From positions 116,483,793-116,547,792 of the forward strand of contig CM041776.1 of the NCBI GenBank assembly GCA_023374045.1: a stretch of DNA of 64,000 nt. The letters run 5' to 3'. The first letter of the stretch is position 1. Every line of letters begins with the position of its first letter. The DNA comes from Limonium bicolor. Its lineage: Eukaryota > Streptophyta > Magnoliopsida > Caryophyllales > Plumbaginaceae. Below are positions 47,167-59,324 of the stretch, piece after piece. The notes beneath the pieces were generated by a model, which worked only from the letters and a program-made list of their open reading frames with translations, made no database searches and was not told the origin of the DNA. A program made the translations under genes and the position numbers.

Positions 47167-47604
47167 TGAAGTGGGGTTCCACCACGTGTAATAATCAAGT
47201 AACTAGCGGAGGATACATGCTGCCTACAGAGACAACAGAAGGGTCTCCTTCCGACCGAATCTCCTTCCGACCCCAACGATCGGACCCATGCGTTCAGAGA
47301 ACCATTCTTTGGATAGACTGCGGAAGAACGATAAAGCTATATGGTCTTCCCCACCACCGAAGCGAAGCAAGGCCCTCTCCGATAGACTGGGAGTAACTAT
47401 TTGGCAAAAAGAGTAAATTATAGGAAAGCCTTGTATATTTGAGAATATTCTAGAGTAGTGTAGGACCACAGAAACGGTTATACTCTATAGGGGGGCCTAT
47501 AAATAAGAGTCATAAGCTATGTAATTGGACATGCTTTTTAATCAATACATCGCCAGGCACTCTCTTTGCAACCTTTGTCTGAGTACGAGTTCTATATCAT
47601 CTCA
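47167..47604 (+). repeat. Element F 3' LTR
   Basis: 438 bp, same ends as the 5' LTR, about 14 mismatches by eye. The TSD CTGAT follows (47605-47609). Confidence 0.93.
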
Positions 47605-47609
47605 CTGAT

Positions 47610-48092
47610 GACTGTGAGCAATCCTTCCAGAGCCTGAAAGACTCAATGACCTCAGCACCAGTTCTCACTCTCCCAGAGGGCACAAAGGGATTTGAGGTGT
47701 ATTGTGATACATCGGGCAAGGGCATGGGATGCGTACTCATGCAACATGGCAAGCTAGTAGCTTATGCCTCTCGCCAGCTGAAAAAGCATGAGGAGAATTA
47801 CTCGACACACGATCTAGAGTTAGGAGCCATTGTCTTCGCCCTGAAGATATGTCGACACTATTTCTATGGGGTAAGCATCACCATCTACTCCAACCACAAA
47901 AGTTTACAGTATGTATTCACACACAAAGAACTGAATTTGAGACAAAGAAGGTGGATGAAATTCTTATCTGATTACGACATCAACCTTCAGTACAAAGAAG
48001 GGAAGGCAAACGTTGTAGCCGACGCCCTGAGCCGTCGAGCACACTCGCTCCATTCACTACTCGCTTCTTCTAGCTTGGTTGACGAGGTATGA
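47610..48092 (+). pseudogene. Element A RNase H domain
   Basis: Continues the RT frame after insertion F (frame 0). Visible motifs are [46 protein letters not shown], and [16 protein letters not shown]. The third acidic residue of the active site is changed, [10 protein letters not shown] where the family has D-H-K. The frame stops with TGA at 48090-48092 and resumes at once. RNase H removes the RNA strand after first-strand synthesis. Confidence 0.92.
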
Positions 48093-49520
48093 GACGCTCA
48101 GTTGAGCGACCCTTACTTCATAGAGATCAGACAGAAAATCACAAAGGATACCTTCGAGAACCAAAAGTACAACTTCAAATTGCATGAAGATGGTCTGTTC
48201 CGGTTGAGTGGAAGATTATGTGTCCCCCAAAGCAATGCTGAGCTAAGGGATCACATTCTGCGAGAGTCACATTGTTCTACATTGCATGTCCATCCGAGAG
48301 CCTCCAAAATGTACAAAGACAAGAAGAGGTACTTCTGGTGGCCAGGAATGAAATCCGATGTGACTGAATATGTACTGAGGTGTCTCACATGCCAGAATGT
48401 GAAATTCAAGCACCGAAGACCGGGAGGAATGGTACAATCTATGCCAATTTCAGAGTGGAAATTCCATGATATCTCCAAGGATTTTGTCGTAGGACCCCCA
48501 CCTGCCAGGGGAGGACTCAACATGATCTGGGTAGTAGTCGATCGCCTCACTAAGGTTGCCCAATTCATACCGATGAAGGACACCTGGAAGGTGGCGAAGC
48601 TCGCTGAGCTATTCGACAAGGAGATCATTCGACACCACGGAGTCCGGAAAACCATAGTATCTGACCACGATACCAGATTTCTTTCGAGATACTAGAGAGC
48701 AACACGGGAAGCGCTTGGTACTGAGTTAAAGCTTAGCACCGCCTTCCATCCACAGACCGAAGGTCAGATAGAAAGGACCATCCAGACACTCGAGGACATG
48801 CTTAGAGCATGTGCCTTAGACTTCCAGGGGAGCTGGATTGATAAGCTTCATCTTATCAAATTTTTGTAAAACAATAGCTATCACGCTTCGATTAAGAAGT
48901 TGCCATTCCAAGCTTTGTATGGTAGACCCTGTCGTACCCTGTTGTGTTGGGATGAGTCAAGCGAAGCGGTCATAATTGGATCGGAGTATCTAGAACAAGT
49001 ACAAGCTGAAGTTTAGCAAATCCGAGCGAACATGAAAGCAGCCCAAGATAGAAAGAAATCCTATGCGGATGTGCGATGACGTGACCTTGAGTTCGTCGTG
49101 GGCGATCAAGTGTTCCTGCATGTTTCACCTATGAAGGGCGTATTCTGATTTGGCCAGAAGGGCAAGCTGAGCCCGAAATTTGTAGGCCCGTACACCATTA
49201 TTGAGAGGATTGGAGCTGTGGCTTATAGGCTAGCATTACCTGAAGAATTGGGGCGTGTTCATGATGTCCTTCATGTATCACAACTCAAGAAATACATAGC
49301 CGATCCTTCTCATGTATTAGAACCCGAGCAGCTATCCCTAGATCCGACGATGAGATATGTCGAGACTCCACTACGAATCCTTGATATGAAGACGAGAGAC
49401 ACTCGCCATAAATCTGTACGAATGGTGAAGGTCTTGTGGTCTCACCACGATGTCGAGGAAGCGACTTGGGAATTAGAAGACGCCATGAAGGTGAAGTACC
49501 CAGATTTATTTGTAGACTAG
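48093..49520 (+). pseudogene. Element A integrase and chromodomain
   Basis: HHCC zinc finger (RESHCSTLHVHP, CLTCQNVK), catalytic core (KDFVVGPPPARGG, SDHDTRF, QTEGQIERT), the GPY-like module (GKLSPKFVGPY) and a C-terminal chromodomain (VKVLWSHHDVEEATWELEDAM) ending at 49518-49520. The frame is constant but carries stops at 48693 and near 48867, 49014, 49077 and 49146. The last open part is 49218-49520. It pairs with the A' remnant at 5335-5670 at very high similarity. The first catalytic region reads SKDFV where relatives have a methionine before the aspartate. Confidence 0.92.
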
Positions 49521-49950
49521 ATGTCTAGTATCCGTATAGTACGAAGAGTACGGGGCATACCCCTTTTTAAGGGGGTAGAGCCATTTTGTTTTTGCATTGC
49601 TTTGGGATAGCATTGCATAGTATGTATGTATTGTATTACATTTTGTTGGCACATGTAGTGCTAATTGTATTTCCTTTAGCACAGTGTAGAGCTCGGTATG
49701 TCGTACAATGTGTATGGCATATGTATAATGTGTAATGCATTTGTGTTGTACGGTATATGACATGAATGGTATTATGGAATGTGTGAATTGTATTGTGTGT
49801 TGTATTTGGATTGTGTATGTTTGCAGTGTAGGAATTGTGAACACCTTGTAAGGTGGTAGTAAAGTGCATTGTGGCAATTGGTTTGCCAAATGAGTAGAAA
49901 TAGTAAACCTTGAGCAACTTTGAGGGCAAAGTTCCTTAAGGGGGGTAGAT
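49521..49950 (+). other. Element A 3' UTR and polypurine tract
   Basis: Non-coding; two G-runs (about 49560 and 49937-49947), the second being the PPT TTAAGGGGGGTAGAT abutting the LTR. Nearly identical to 5671-6100. Confidence 0.85.
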
Positions 49951-51854
49951 TGAAATACCCCGTAATTAAAAATAGTGATTAATTAGGCTAATAAGTATTT
50001 TAGAGGCTTAATTACATCTAAATAAACATGAGGGAACAAATCCCGAAGAAAACGGATCCTTAAAATGGATTAAAAGCACAAACGAACCTTAAAGCGCGTT
50101 TTTCGAGGAAACTGGGAAAACACGACTTTAAGTGGGTCAAAGAGACTCGTAACGTTTTTGGTCAACCAAATAGTCATTAATAAACATTAATGAAGGGTAA
50201 GAACCAATAAAATTAATTAAACGAGAAAATTCCGGAAAACGGGTTCCGGTTAGTAAAAACTGTAAAAACCGGTAAGTTGTGGGGTGAGAGTGTAAATAAA
50301 CAAAACTATGTGTCCACTTTTGAAAATAAAAATCAGTAATAGTGTGTGTGTGCAGGGTGTGGCCGGCTCCCTCCCTCTCACTCACCCTCTTTATTCTTTT
50401 TAACTCGCAAAAGAACAAATAAATAAAGAAAGAAAAAACAACTCTCTCTCCTCCCCACTCTACTCTCCCTCACGTTTGACTCCTCCTCCTCCCTTCTGAT
50501 TTTTCCCTCCCTCCTTAGCCATTAATGGCGATTTGAGAAACCACCACCAATACTCTCATTCTCTCCCATTTTTGAAGGCTCAAAACTCCTCCAAATACAA
50601 TAAAAATTAGACCGTTGGAATCCCCTTGCCAAGGAGAACATCTTCCTCCTTTCAAAAATCCAAAAGCTCCATTTTCGTTTTCATGGCTGGAGGCCATTTT
50701 AGGATTTGAGCCCACCATTAGAAGCTCCTTCTTCACCTTGTTACTTTGAGGTAAAAAGAAGTTTAAAAATCCACAATTTCTAGCCCTTATCTGCTTTATA
50801 AGAATTTTTGAAAATTGAACTCCATGATCCTTGTTCTCCAACTGGTTTTGGCTTCATCATTGGGCTAGAAATCTTGCTCTCTTGGTAACCAAGAACTTCA
50901 TTCATTGGTTGGAAGGTAATGCCCTTTTCTAAACTCTAAAAACATGTCTAAATTCTAGGGTTAGTTAAGAATGAATTCTAAACTAGCATTGGTATGTATG
51001 GGTTGCTGTAGCATTGCCCAATTCTTGAACAAGAAACCAAGAGCAAGAAGAAAGAAAGAAGAAGAAGGAAAATAAAGAAAGGAGAAACTAAAATCACAAT
51101 GTAAATGCTCTTACCTTGAGTTGGTTTTAGGTATTGTAGTGTAACAGATTTTTGTGTGTTAAAAATGAGTAATGTATGTAGTTTGAGTAGTAGCTATGTT
51201 GTAGTGTAATGAAGAAGAGAATAAAACTGTTTGGAAGCTTTGAGTGATGAATAAAAGCTTGGGAAAACCATGGGGAATAAGTGTGTATGTGCAGGAAAAT
51301 GTATTGTGTTGTTAGTGCTTAAATGGATGTGGAAAATCTGGAAATAAATGTGAGCTGAAACAATGTGTGGGCGATGTTAAAAATATAGGGGAAACTCTGT
51401 CAAGTTTTGTCTAGAAATTAGAGGACATAGTTGTGTAAGAAGAGAAAATAACCTAGGTAGTAACTAAGTGTATTTGGAGAGCTTAAAGTGAGTAGTCTAG
51501 CACTTTGAAACAGATTTGGAGAGGAGCTAGATAATGGGTAGAACTAGAGTGGAAAAATAATGCATTTTGAATGCTAGTAATGGCATTAGTTGAGGGGGTA
51601 TTTAATGGTAAAGGTTAGAACAAAAATCTATAGCGCTGAAGAAAGAAAATTAGTATAAGTGTTGGAATGAAGATGAGAGAAAAGTGTAAGTTAACATGGG
51701 AATGAGAAATGAATTTAGTAATGAGTTTAATGGATGAACTATGGTAATTTAGAGGGTCTAATTAGTACTAAAACATGTTAGGATGTATGTAGGAAGATTG
51801 GGGAAGAAATGGGTAAGAGAATAAAGTTGAAACAAATTCAGTAGGAGAGTTCTG

Positions 51855-52140
51855 ACCTCAACCGACCTAGAGGGTTGAGTCGGTCGTGGGTCGGTCGGAC
51901 TAAAACTACTGGAACGTAAACTTTCTGACTTCGACCAAGCCAGACGGGTGAGTCGGTCGTGGGTCGGTTGGGTAAAGAATTTTTTAAAGTCGAAGTTTCT
52001 GATTTTGACCAACCCAGGAAGAATGGGTCAGTCGTGGGTCGGTCCAGATGAATTCCACGGGCCGAATTCTTTCTGACTTCGACCGACCCAGAGGGTTTTT
52101 GGGTCGGCCTGGTCACACATGGGTCAGTCGGGCCCCAAAC
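51855..52140. repeat. GGTCGGTC/GACCGACC hairpin cluster in LTR A (right)
   Basis: Same unit structure as 8000-8270, with substitutions that break several of the palindromes (for example GACCAAGCCAG at 51936). Confidence 0.8.
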
Positions 52141-53311
52141 AAAAATAATGGTAATCATGTATGTATATATGTATATGTATATATATGTATATGCGACTTT
52201 GTTAATGCACCATTAATAGCATTAAATAGTGAGAAAGTTTGTATATGAGTAGGAAAGCAAGTGTGAGAAATAATGAGAAAGGAATGATTTGCATAATCAA
52301 GTACGAAATGTAAGAACTAGTAAGTATACCTCAGAGGTATTAATGAAGGAATGAGTTAGGTCAATAATAGATCATTGACCATACAACTCCATGTATGTTG
52401 TAAGAATCGAATAGTTGAATTCCGAAGGGAAACTGGAAGTACAAGTATGACGGTGAACGGTATGATTTTCTCATGCCCTGTATCCTAACCTGGTTACCCC
52501 GATTTGTGTGCTTATGTGATCGCCCAAAATAAGATAAATACACGAATCAGACTTTTATTGCACTTATTTGTGTTTGAGCTATATTGTTCTTGTTGTAATA
52601 CCTTGAACATTTAGTTTGTATAATTCATGAAATGAATGGATGAGGATGAAGTGTATGTGTGGCTTGATGTGTAATGTATTAACCCTTGGTATGGAGGCAA
52701 TGCCTTCTACTAATTCCTAGCTGCCTAACCATCTAACGTGAGTAATTGGTAAAAATGGAATGAGTAGAAGTCCGATATAGTTTCGGCCACAGGTGAGGAT
52801 AAAGAGACACAAGAGGTTGGATCCGAATCCAGGCCTTAATCTTTTCCATGGACCAAACCTCTTAAATGGGTAGCATCCTGGATTAGTGAGCCACCCTAAA
52901 GCCCGGTGGTGGAATATAGTAGTCCCTGCCCGGAGGTCATACCGACTTGACTTGAGTAAGTAAGTAAGTAAGTAAAGTATTGTATGAGTAATGGTCTTGG
53001 CTAGCGTAAGTCATTGACCACGAGTAAAAGAGTAAAGCACCCCGATTAACCCGGGCGTGTAAAGAAGCTAACAAGCCCTGTGTATGTATTGGAGAAGTGT
53101 ATCTCCGTATTCCGGTAAGTATAAATGGTTGACCTGTAATGTCCTCCTTGTATGAATGGAATGTACGTATGTTTTGAGATATGAATGTGTTGTATTGTAT
53201 AAGAGCATGTATGTATGTATGAATAAAACGAACCGTATGTATTCTAATAAATAGTCGGCGTACCCTCGCTAGTACGCGGGGTATGCGGATTTCATATGCA
53301 GCGTTAGCTGA

Positions 53312-53343
53312 GGCCCTTGGGGCACTGTTTTTATTTCCACAGG
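53312..53343 (+). promoter_or_regulatory. Conserved LTR hairpin plus pyrimidine tract and CAG|GTAC (LTR A right)
   Basis: GGCCCTTGGGGC followed by ACTGTTTTTATTTCCACAG and GTACTCG. The stem has one change compared with the left LTR. Confidence 0.42.
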
Positions 53344-53814
53344 TACTCGTGAGATTTGAAGGCCGAGTAAGGACCGGGATGAATTCTTTTTGGTATAGTT
53401 AGTAGATTTGAATGGTGTACCGAGTTGTACACGGCTTGACGCCTTTTTGAGTAGCCGGTGTACCATGTGGTGCACCCTTTTAAGATAATTGAATTGTGAA
53501 ACTTAGAATGTATAAGGGATTGTGTAAACTCATAATTTTTTGGTGTAGACTTGTAGACTTGGAATGTAATTCATATATTTTGGATACTCGGTAACCAAAG
53601 TTGTAAGTAAGTATTGGAAGCGTATGGTAAGTAATTTGTTACTCGGTATATCTAAATCGTCAGACCGTTACTGTAGGTAGTAGTTGCCTTGTTAGTCTTG
53701 GAATGGCGAACGACGTTGTATCACCCGCTGGGAGAATGTAAGTATCCGCTGCGTGTAGAGTAATTATGAGGACGGTAAGAGGATAATGGAAGGATTAGCG
53801 GTTGGGGTGTTACA

Positions 53815-54594
53815 AGAGTAAGAGAATTTGAGTAGGAGTACCCAAGAGAGTGGGTAAGACAATGAGTAATTGAGTAAGGCATAGTGGGGTAGAAACCCTC
53901 AAGGCCTAAGATTAAGTAGTACAAACTAACAAACGTATTGCGTTAGTGTGATTGTATTCCTTGGTTGAATGTTGAGTATTTGTGTTAATGTACATCTATA
54001 ATGTATGTTGTCTGCATGTTGATTGAATTAAAATGTTACGCATGCTCTCGACCAAAATAGTCGGTGTACCCCCGTTAGCACGCGGGGTATGCGAATTTCA
54101 TATGCAGCAATTTTGCTGAGCCCCTAGGGGCACCGTTTTTATTTTCCTGGTACTTGAAGCTGAACACCGTTCAAGTGTAGGACGGGGTTGCTACATAAGC
54201 GTGGGTAGAAAGTTAAGAATAATTGTATTAATTTGTAAATGTTGAATTGTAAGACCGATTAATTATCGGCTTGAGGAATTTAGATACTCGGTATAGTTTG
54301 AAGGAATATTGCATTTGTATAGGATTGAATTTAAGTTGTAGTTGAATTGTGATTGATCAAGTAATGGAATGTATAGTTTGGTTTGTAGTACTCGGTATAT
54401 TCAAGTCATCAGACCGATATGGTATTCGGATATTGCAATTGTATTGTTTGTTTGGATTGGATTTGGCCTTGTTAGTCACGTGGGTGACTAACAGCATTGT
54501 ATCACCCCTGGTTGTATTGGAATTCCGCTGCTTGAGTGTTGATAAGTAAGACAGATTAGGGGGTAACGACTGGATAACCGGTAGGGGTGTTACA
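53815..54594 (+). mobile_element. Element C: 3' fragment of a diverged Tekay-like LTR
   Basis: The last 780 bp of an LTR related to LTR A: it shares the TAGTCGGTGTACCC...CACGCGGGGTATGCG block (about 54060-54092), the CCCCTAGGGG hairpin with T-tract (54121-54150), a KCATCAGACCG block near 54406, and the end GGGGTGTTACA at 54594. The beginning was separated by the insertion of A'/A, whose right border is 53814. Confidence 0.82.
54121..54152 (+). promoter_or_regulatory. Conserved LTR hairpin plus pyrimidine tract (LTR C)
   Basis: CCCCTAGGGG, CACCGTTTTTATTTTCC then TGGTAC. The terminal AG of the other copies is lost here. Confidence 0.38.
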
Positions 54595-54599
54595 AAAAG

Positions 54600-54612
54600 T
54601 GGTATTAGAGCG
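54600..54612 (+). other. Element C primer-binding site
   Basis: TGGTATTAGAGCG lies five bases after the LTR end; it differs at one position from TGGTATCAGAGC. Confidence 0.78.
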
Positions 54613-57407
54613 AATTATCGCTCTGATGGTTGAAATACCGAGTTAGGAATTAGAGGCTTAGGGCTAAGGGTTGAGTGATAGCGTAGGAGGTACGCTAGTA
54701 AGGAACTTCCATGTGAACCGAAAACCTACAATAACCATTCCCGCCCTCCGCAGCCCACGGTATTAAGTTGGGAGAAGAACGCCGGAGAGATGGAAAGACC
54801 TCTCATACTCGGAAAAACCCAATCTGGCAGTTGTTAAATAAACCTTGTAAGAGAAAGAACCGGTCATACGGTAGATTCCGATAGCTGGAAATGTCGGAGA
54901 CGGTTCCCATTGAACGACAATAACCGCGCTTATTAGCAGTAGATTGAGAATCCTAACCATAGGATAATGTAATTTATGGCACCATGGGGTGACATGCTTC
55001 GCAGTCGCGAGAACCATGTGTAGCCAGCAAGAAGAGGAGCACAACCGTGCAATGGAGCGAAAAGACGGAATGACAGAACCCGAGAAAAGAGAGTCCGCGG
55101 ACTGCAATGCTTGATAATACCAACAACGGTACACAAACCGACTATGGAACTAGTCGAGGCTGCATAACTCCAAACCTACAATGCCAAAGGGCAGTGATAC
55201 CCGAATAACCTAGCTTAGACGACTATGAGAGTATTCATGGAGCATACACCAATGGGACTACAACGTAGTTCCTAAGGATAAGTCAAGTCTCGATAACCAC
55301 TGCGAAGGTGTGGGACACCCGGATTGATGACATATCATGTCAAGAACACTGAGTAGCTACTCAGGATCAGTTGACCACTAAGATCAAAAGATCAAAGTAA
55401 GAACCAATAAAACCACCAAATATGGATGGAAACAATACCGTCAGCGGTATAGGTTAACCTGAAAACCGACTTACCCGCGCACTTGCAAGGGCAAGTGCAG
55501 CAACAACGAGACAAATTGGAAACTTTTAACGACCAACAAGTACTTATTAAAGTACCACCAGGGCAGAGAAGCAAAAACAGGATCCCGAATCCTAAGGACT
55601 TTAAGAATGAAACCTTGGAAAGGCCTAACGGCCTGACCATTATATTAAGAACATACCAGTCAGCGAGAAGCTAGACTTGGTCAAGACCTCAGACATGGCA
55701 ACACCTTGAAAATTATCTTTCAAACAAAATTTTTTTTCTTTTAGACACTAAACCTATACATTTCTTTTAAAACCTCAGATTTTAAAACCAAACCAGAGAA
55801 TCATGGCAAGTTATCATAGAACGATATAAGAGGAGTTGACAATAGAATACTTCACCTAGGCTTGCGACGAGCACTACGAGTGTACCCAAATACGAGATGT
55901 GGGACGACCGCACTCCGAAGGAGCTTGCGGGCCGGACAGACCATTTGTGAGTTAGTCAGGTAGGTGGTAACGTACCAATAAGGTACCCCACATATTTATA
56001 CAAGTGGTGTACGAAACACCGGAAGTAGTCAACTCCATACTACGGACCACAAAATAAATTCAAACCGGAACAGTTGGACACCTCGAACGATCGATGGAAC
56101 TCAGATAAACTTATAAAGCTAAAGGAGTCAAGAACTTACTCCAAGAGGATGATTAAGAGTTAAGAAGTGCGAGAAGCACTAACAATTGAGTAAAGACATT
56201 GGATATGTCTAGAGAATTTTGAAGCAAAGCATGTTAGCTGGAATGAATACCCAGCCTAAACACACTAAAGCAGACGCCTAATGTTAACACATCAAGGGTC
56301 AATGAACGGGATAAATACTCATAACGATCCTATAAGGTACCGGAGAATACCACTCATCACCGAGGAGGATATCAAACTGACCAAGAATATAAAGGGAAAA
56401 CCTTAACGGCCTACCCTAAGAACGGGAGACGTGAGAACCCCAACGGGATAATTTGACATCTAAAACCGCAAGCGGGGTAATAAACTGAACATACCTGAGT
56501 GTGAGCCAAATGAAATAGCATCACTTAACAACACCCAGGAGCAATCCTAAAAGGGTGTCAGTAGCGTGATAAGAGCGCAAGAGCTAGAACGAACACTCGG
56601 TTAGAACACCGAAGGGATCCCACTTGTTAGAGGATATCCTAAATTGACAATTGGCACTGTCAGCAACAAAACACCTAAAGGGCCTCCAATGAACAGATGC
56701 GTGATACGACAATCTTATCATGGAGCCTAGTATTACCTCCAAGCCATTTGATGGTATATGGGTAAAGCAAGCTTGTGAACAGCCTAAGATGAGTAGAGCT
56801 CTACGTAACGTGGCTAGTATGCCATGAACCCACTACAATACATAGATCAAACGGTTGAAAAACCTACTACGAATCATATGGGAGTTTCCAAGAACGGTGC
56901 CAGTAAGATTGTTTAATGAATAACAAGCGAGGATACCACTCATTAATGTGAGACCGTGAGAGCGGTGAACACATAGATTCCAAAGAAGAGGATATCATCA
57001 GTAAATGTCTGATAATACATCTCTTTCAGAACTACTAATGTAGTGAAGCTTGAGCATACAATTATCACCAGGCAATGTGGGATTAAGCTATTATAGCAAT
57101 TGTTGAAAACCGAAGAGTAATCGGGTTGGAAGAAACACTGTATGTGTGAACGTGAAGTGTAAAGTAAATAATGCTCAAGGAGCCCAAAGACATAGAAGAA
57201 TGCCATATTCGGTAAACAACCAAGTAAATGGCGAACCATTGCCTAAATGTTAGGAATACATGAGCAGAAGTTAATGCAATAGCGAACGCCATGGAAACCA
57301 AAGTCGTAAGTAAATATGAATATGGTGCGCAACGAGCGACCAATGTATCCCAATAATCACATAATGATATGGAGTTGTTACATAAGAGATGGTGGACAGA
57401 CCCGACA
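54613..57407 (+). pseudogene. Element C interior, highly decayed
   Basis: By position this should be leader, gag and the start of pol of a Tekay-like element. I find no frame longer than about 120 codons and no domain motif that can be defended. A stretch near 54885-54905 (GGAAATGTCGGAGACGG) faintly recalls the EME segment of gag A. It is cut on the right by LTR D at 57408. I could not see an AlkB-like segment in it. Confidence 0.4.
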
Positions 57408-57701
57408 TGTAACACCCCAACTCAATCCAAATGTGGTCTCGCAACTTAACAGTATATATATACACATGTCACAGCGGAATTCTTTACAATCCAGGACCTT
57501 GCCACGGTCTGACTACAGAATATACCGAACATTAGTCCAACAACCTTAACCATTTACATAACCTTCTTACAACCCCCTCACATCCTATACATCTTACTAA
57601 CTCAGATTGCCATACGAGTGTACATGCACAACTCGTAGGCCATACTAACCCTTAACAGCTGTATCCTCTTCTTACTCTCGCGACGGCCGCCTCCTGATGT
57701 T

Positions 57702-57738
57702 CACCTGTGTAGTAAAAAGAAGCCCCCGAGGGGGTCAG
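57702..57738 (-). promoter_or_regulatory. Conserved LTR hairpin plus pyrimidine tract and CAG|GTGA (LTR D)
   Basis: On the minus strand GACCCCCTCGGGGGC, then TTCTTTTTACTACACAG and GTGAAC. The loop has changed but the stem is kept. Confidence 0.43.
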
Positions 57739-59324
57739 CACGAATGCTGGTACTATCCTCTCATGGCCCCCAAGCTAACGTGGCTACGACGACTAATTGT
57801 CGATAGCATGGAGGTTGATTAGATGCACAATATAATAGTAAGTGCAGTAAACAACAACTCAGATATGAACAATCAAAGTTCACACACAATGAACGACTTA
57901 AACGCGTTCCCTTAATTAGAGAGTTAGCTGTTTAACTCCTTAAGTAGTGTTCCCTCTTAATCTTAGTTCATCCTTATCTTACCTCGATCTGATTCTTATC
58001 TTAATCTTAGAAACAACCATCCTTTAATAAGGAGTGGGTGTAGCTTATCTTAATCTTAGTATTACAAACCATCCTTTAAAAAGGAATGGTTGCAACTTAT
58101 CTTAACCTTACCTTAATCTTAATCTTAATAATACAAGTCATCCCTTAAACAGGAATGATTGTAACTTAACTTAATCTTAATCTTAATCTCAATCTTAATC
58201 TCTATATACAAACCTTTCCTGGAAGGGATTGGCCGTATCTAATTCGAACCTGGGATTTAGGTGATCCCACCGCACCATCTTATCTCAGTCTTAGAATACA
58301 AACCATTCTTTAAGTAGAGATGGTTGTAACTTATCTCGAACCTTACCTCAATCTTATCTCAGTTCTTATCTCAATTAAGTCAACCGTTCTTTTATTAGAA
58401 TGGTTGTACCTTAATCCATTGTTTATCTGTCGGGTCACGTAGCCCTAACCAATGAGTTATCGGCTCCATTGGTTTACATAAACAATATTTATTAGAATTA
58501 GTTGGGCATTTAGGTAGATCCCACTACACCATCTCAGTATGCCTCCCTCCTAAAACAAGAAGTCCGAGGAGGTCGAGTCTATTTGTCGACTCTAGGCGAC
58601 GAGTCCGAGGACAGGTCATCTTTGGAAGACGGTATTTGATAAGGATACCGACTTCCCCCAATACACATGTGCCGGTACCATTCCGGATTCCTCACTCAAG
58701 TTCAGTTAGTAATAGTCTCAAGACCATGTTTGTTGGTTAACCTCTTTCGGTTCATATCGTCCCTCATTAGGGGGCGTTCCTTATTCTCACTCAATTTCTT
58801 ACTAGACATCGGTTAGTAAGTTCTCACGGTATGTTGTGTTAGTCTTCAAACATCACACAACAATATAATATATATGTATATATATTCCGGTTGCATGCTT
58901 TATCTTGTTTAGTGAGCACACAAAAACAAATAGCACACAAGCCGAGGGACACCTCGTTAGCAAGCAGGTCACAAGAAGAAACAACTGTACCGTTCACCGT
59001 TGGCCGTTTGGTTGCTTACTCTCTTCCGGAGTCCAAATTCCAAGTCCTAAAACATTCATTCAGTTTTAGGTTGTTAATCACTTAACTTAATTCAACTTAC
59101 TTAATTTGTTTAACTTACTCAGTTCCTTAATGATCCCCACCTAACACCTCTTAGGTCTTACACTTAATCTTACAAACTTAATCTTAAACTTTCAAGTTTA
59201 TACTTAACTTAGCTTAATCTCTTAAGTTCTTAGGGTCTCAATCATTACTACCCTACCAAAGGCATACCTTATTACCCATTGCCATTCTTAGAATTCAAAA
59301 TTTCTTTTTTTTTTCTAAGTGTTA

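Larger units (their letters stand above)
36879..47604 (+). mobile_element. Element F: complete Tat-lineage Ty3/gypsy retrotransposon
   Basis: 10.7 kb with two 438-bp LTRs, TG...CA ends, TSD CTGAT, a TGGCGCC-type PBS, gag, protease, RT, RNase H, an additional archaeal-type RNase H and an integrase without chromodomain. A tandem-repeat block follows, then an antisense multi-part gene. The dual RNase H places it in the Tat group. It is inserted into the RT/RNase H boundary of element A. The LTRs differ at about 14 positions by eye, so the insertion is fairly recent compared with the host element. Confidence 0.93.
6101..53814 (+). mobile_element. Element A: Tekay-like chromovirus carrying an AlkB-like domain, with nested insertions
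   Basis: The order is LTR, iMet-type PBS, gag, AlkB-like domain, protease, RT, RNase H, integrase, chromodomain, PPT, LTR. Without the nested elements (G1, E with G2, F) its length is roughly 14 kb. Reading frames of gag, AlkB, PR, RT and RH can be followed across the insertions because their TSDs restore the phase. It carries many in-frame stops, so it is not functional. The final base of the right LTR is 53814; the flanking sequence is the LTR of another element (C). Confidence 0.85.
49951..53814 (+). mobile_element. Element A 3' LTR (Tekay-like)
   Basis: 3864 bp, TGAAATACCCC...GGGGTGTTACA. It retains the uninterrupted sequence GAAGGAATGAGTTAGG at 52346-52360, the empty counterpart of the G1 insertion site in the other LTR. 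Hairpin cluster at 51855-52140. An AT-repeat stretch (ATGTATATGTATAT) lies near 52155-52195. Confidence 0.92.

Noticed and set aside
54613..57407. A second AlkB-like segment in the interior of element C
   Set aside because: I looked for the HQDKDE, YHGI and NLTFR motifs at the expected distance from the PBS and could not see them in any forward frame; the region is too decayed to exclude it.
57083..57465. Hydrophobic minus-strand frames of 64-110 aa near the left border of LTR D
   Set aside because: They cross the LTR D border at 57408 or lie in decayed element C sequence, with no recognisable domain.
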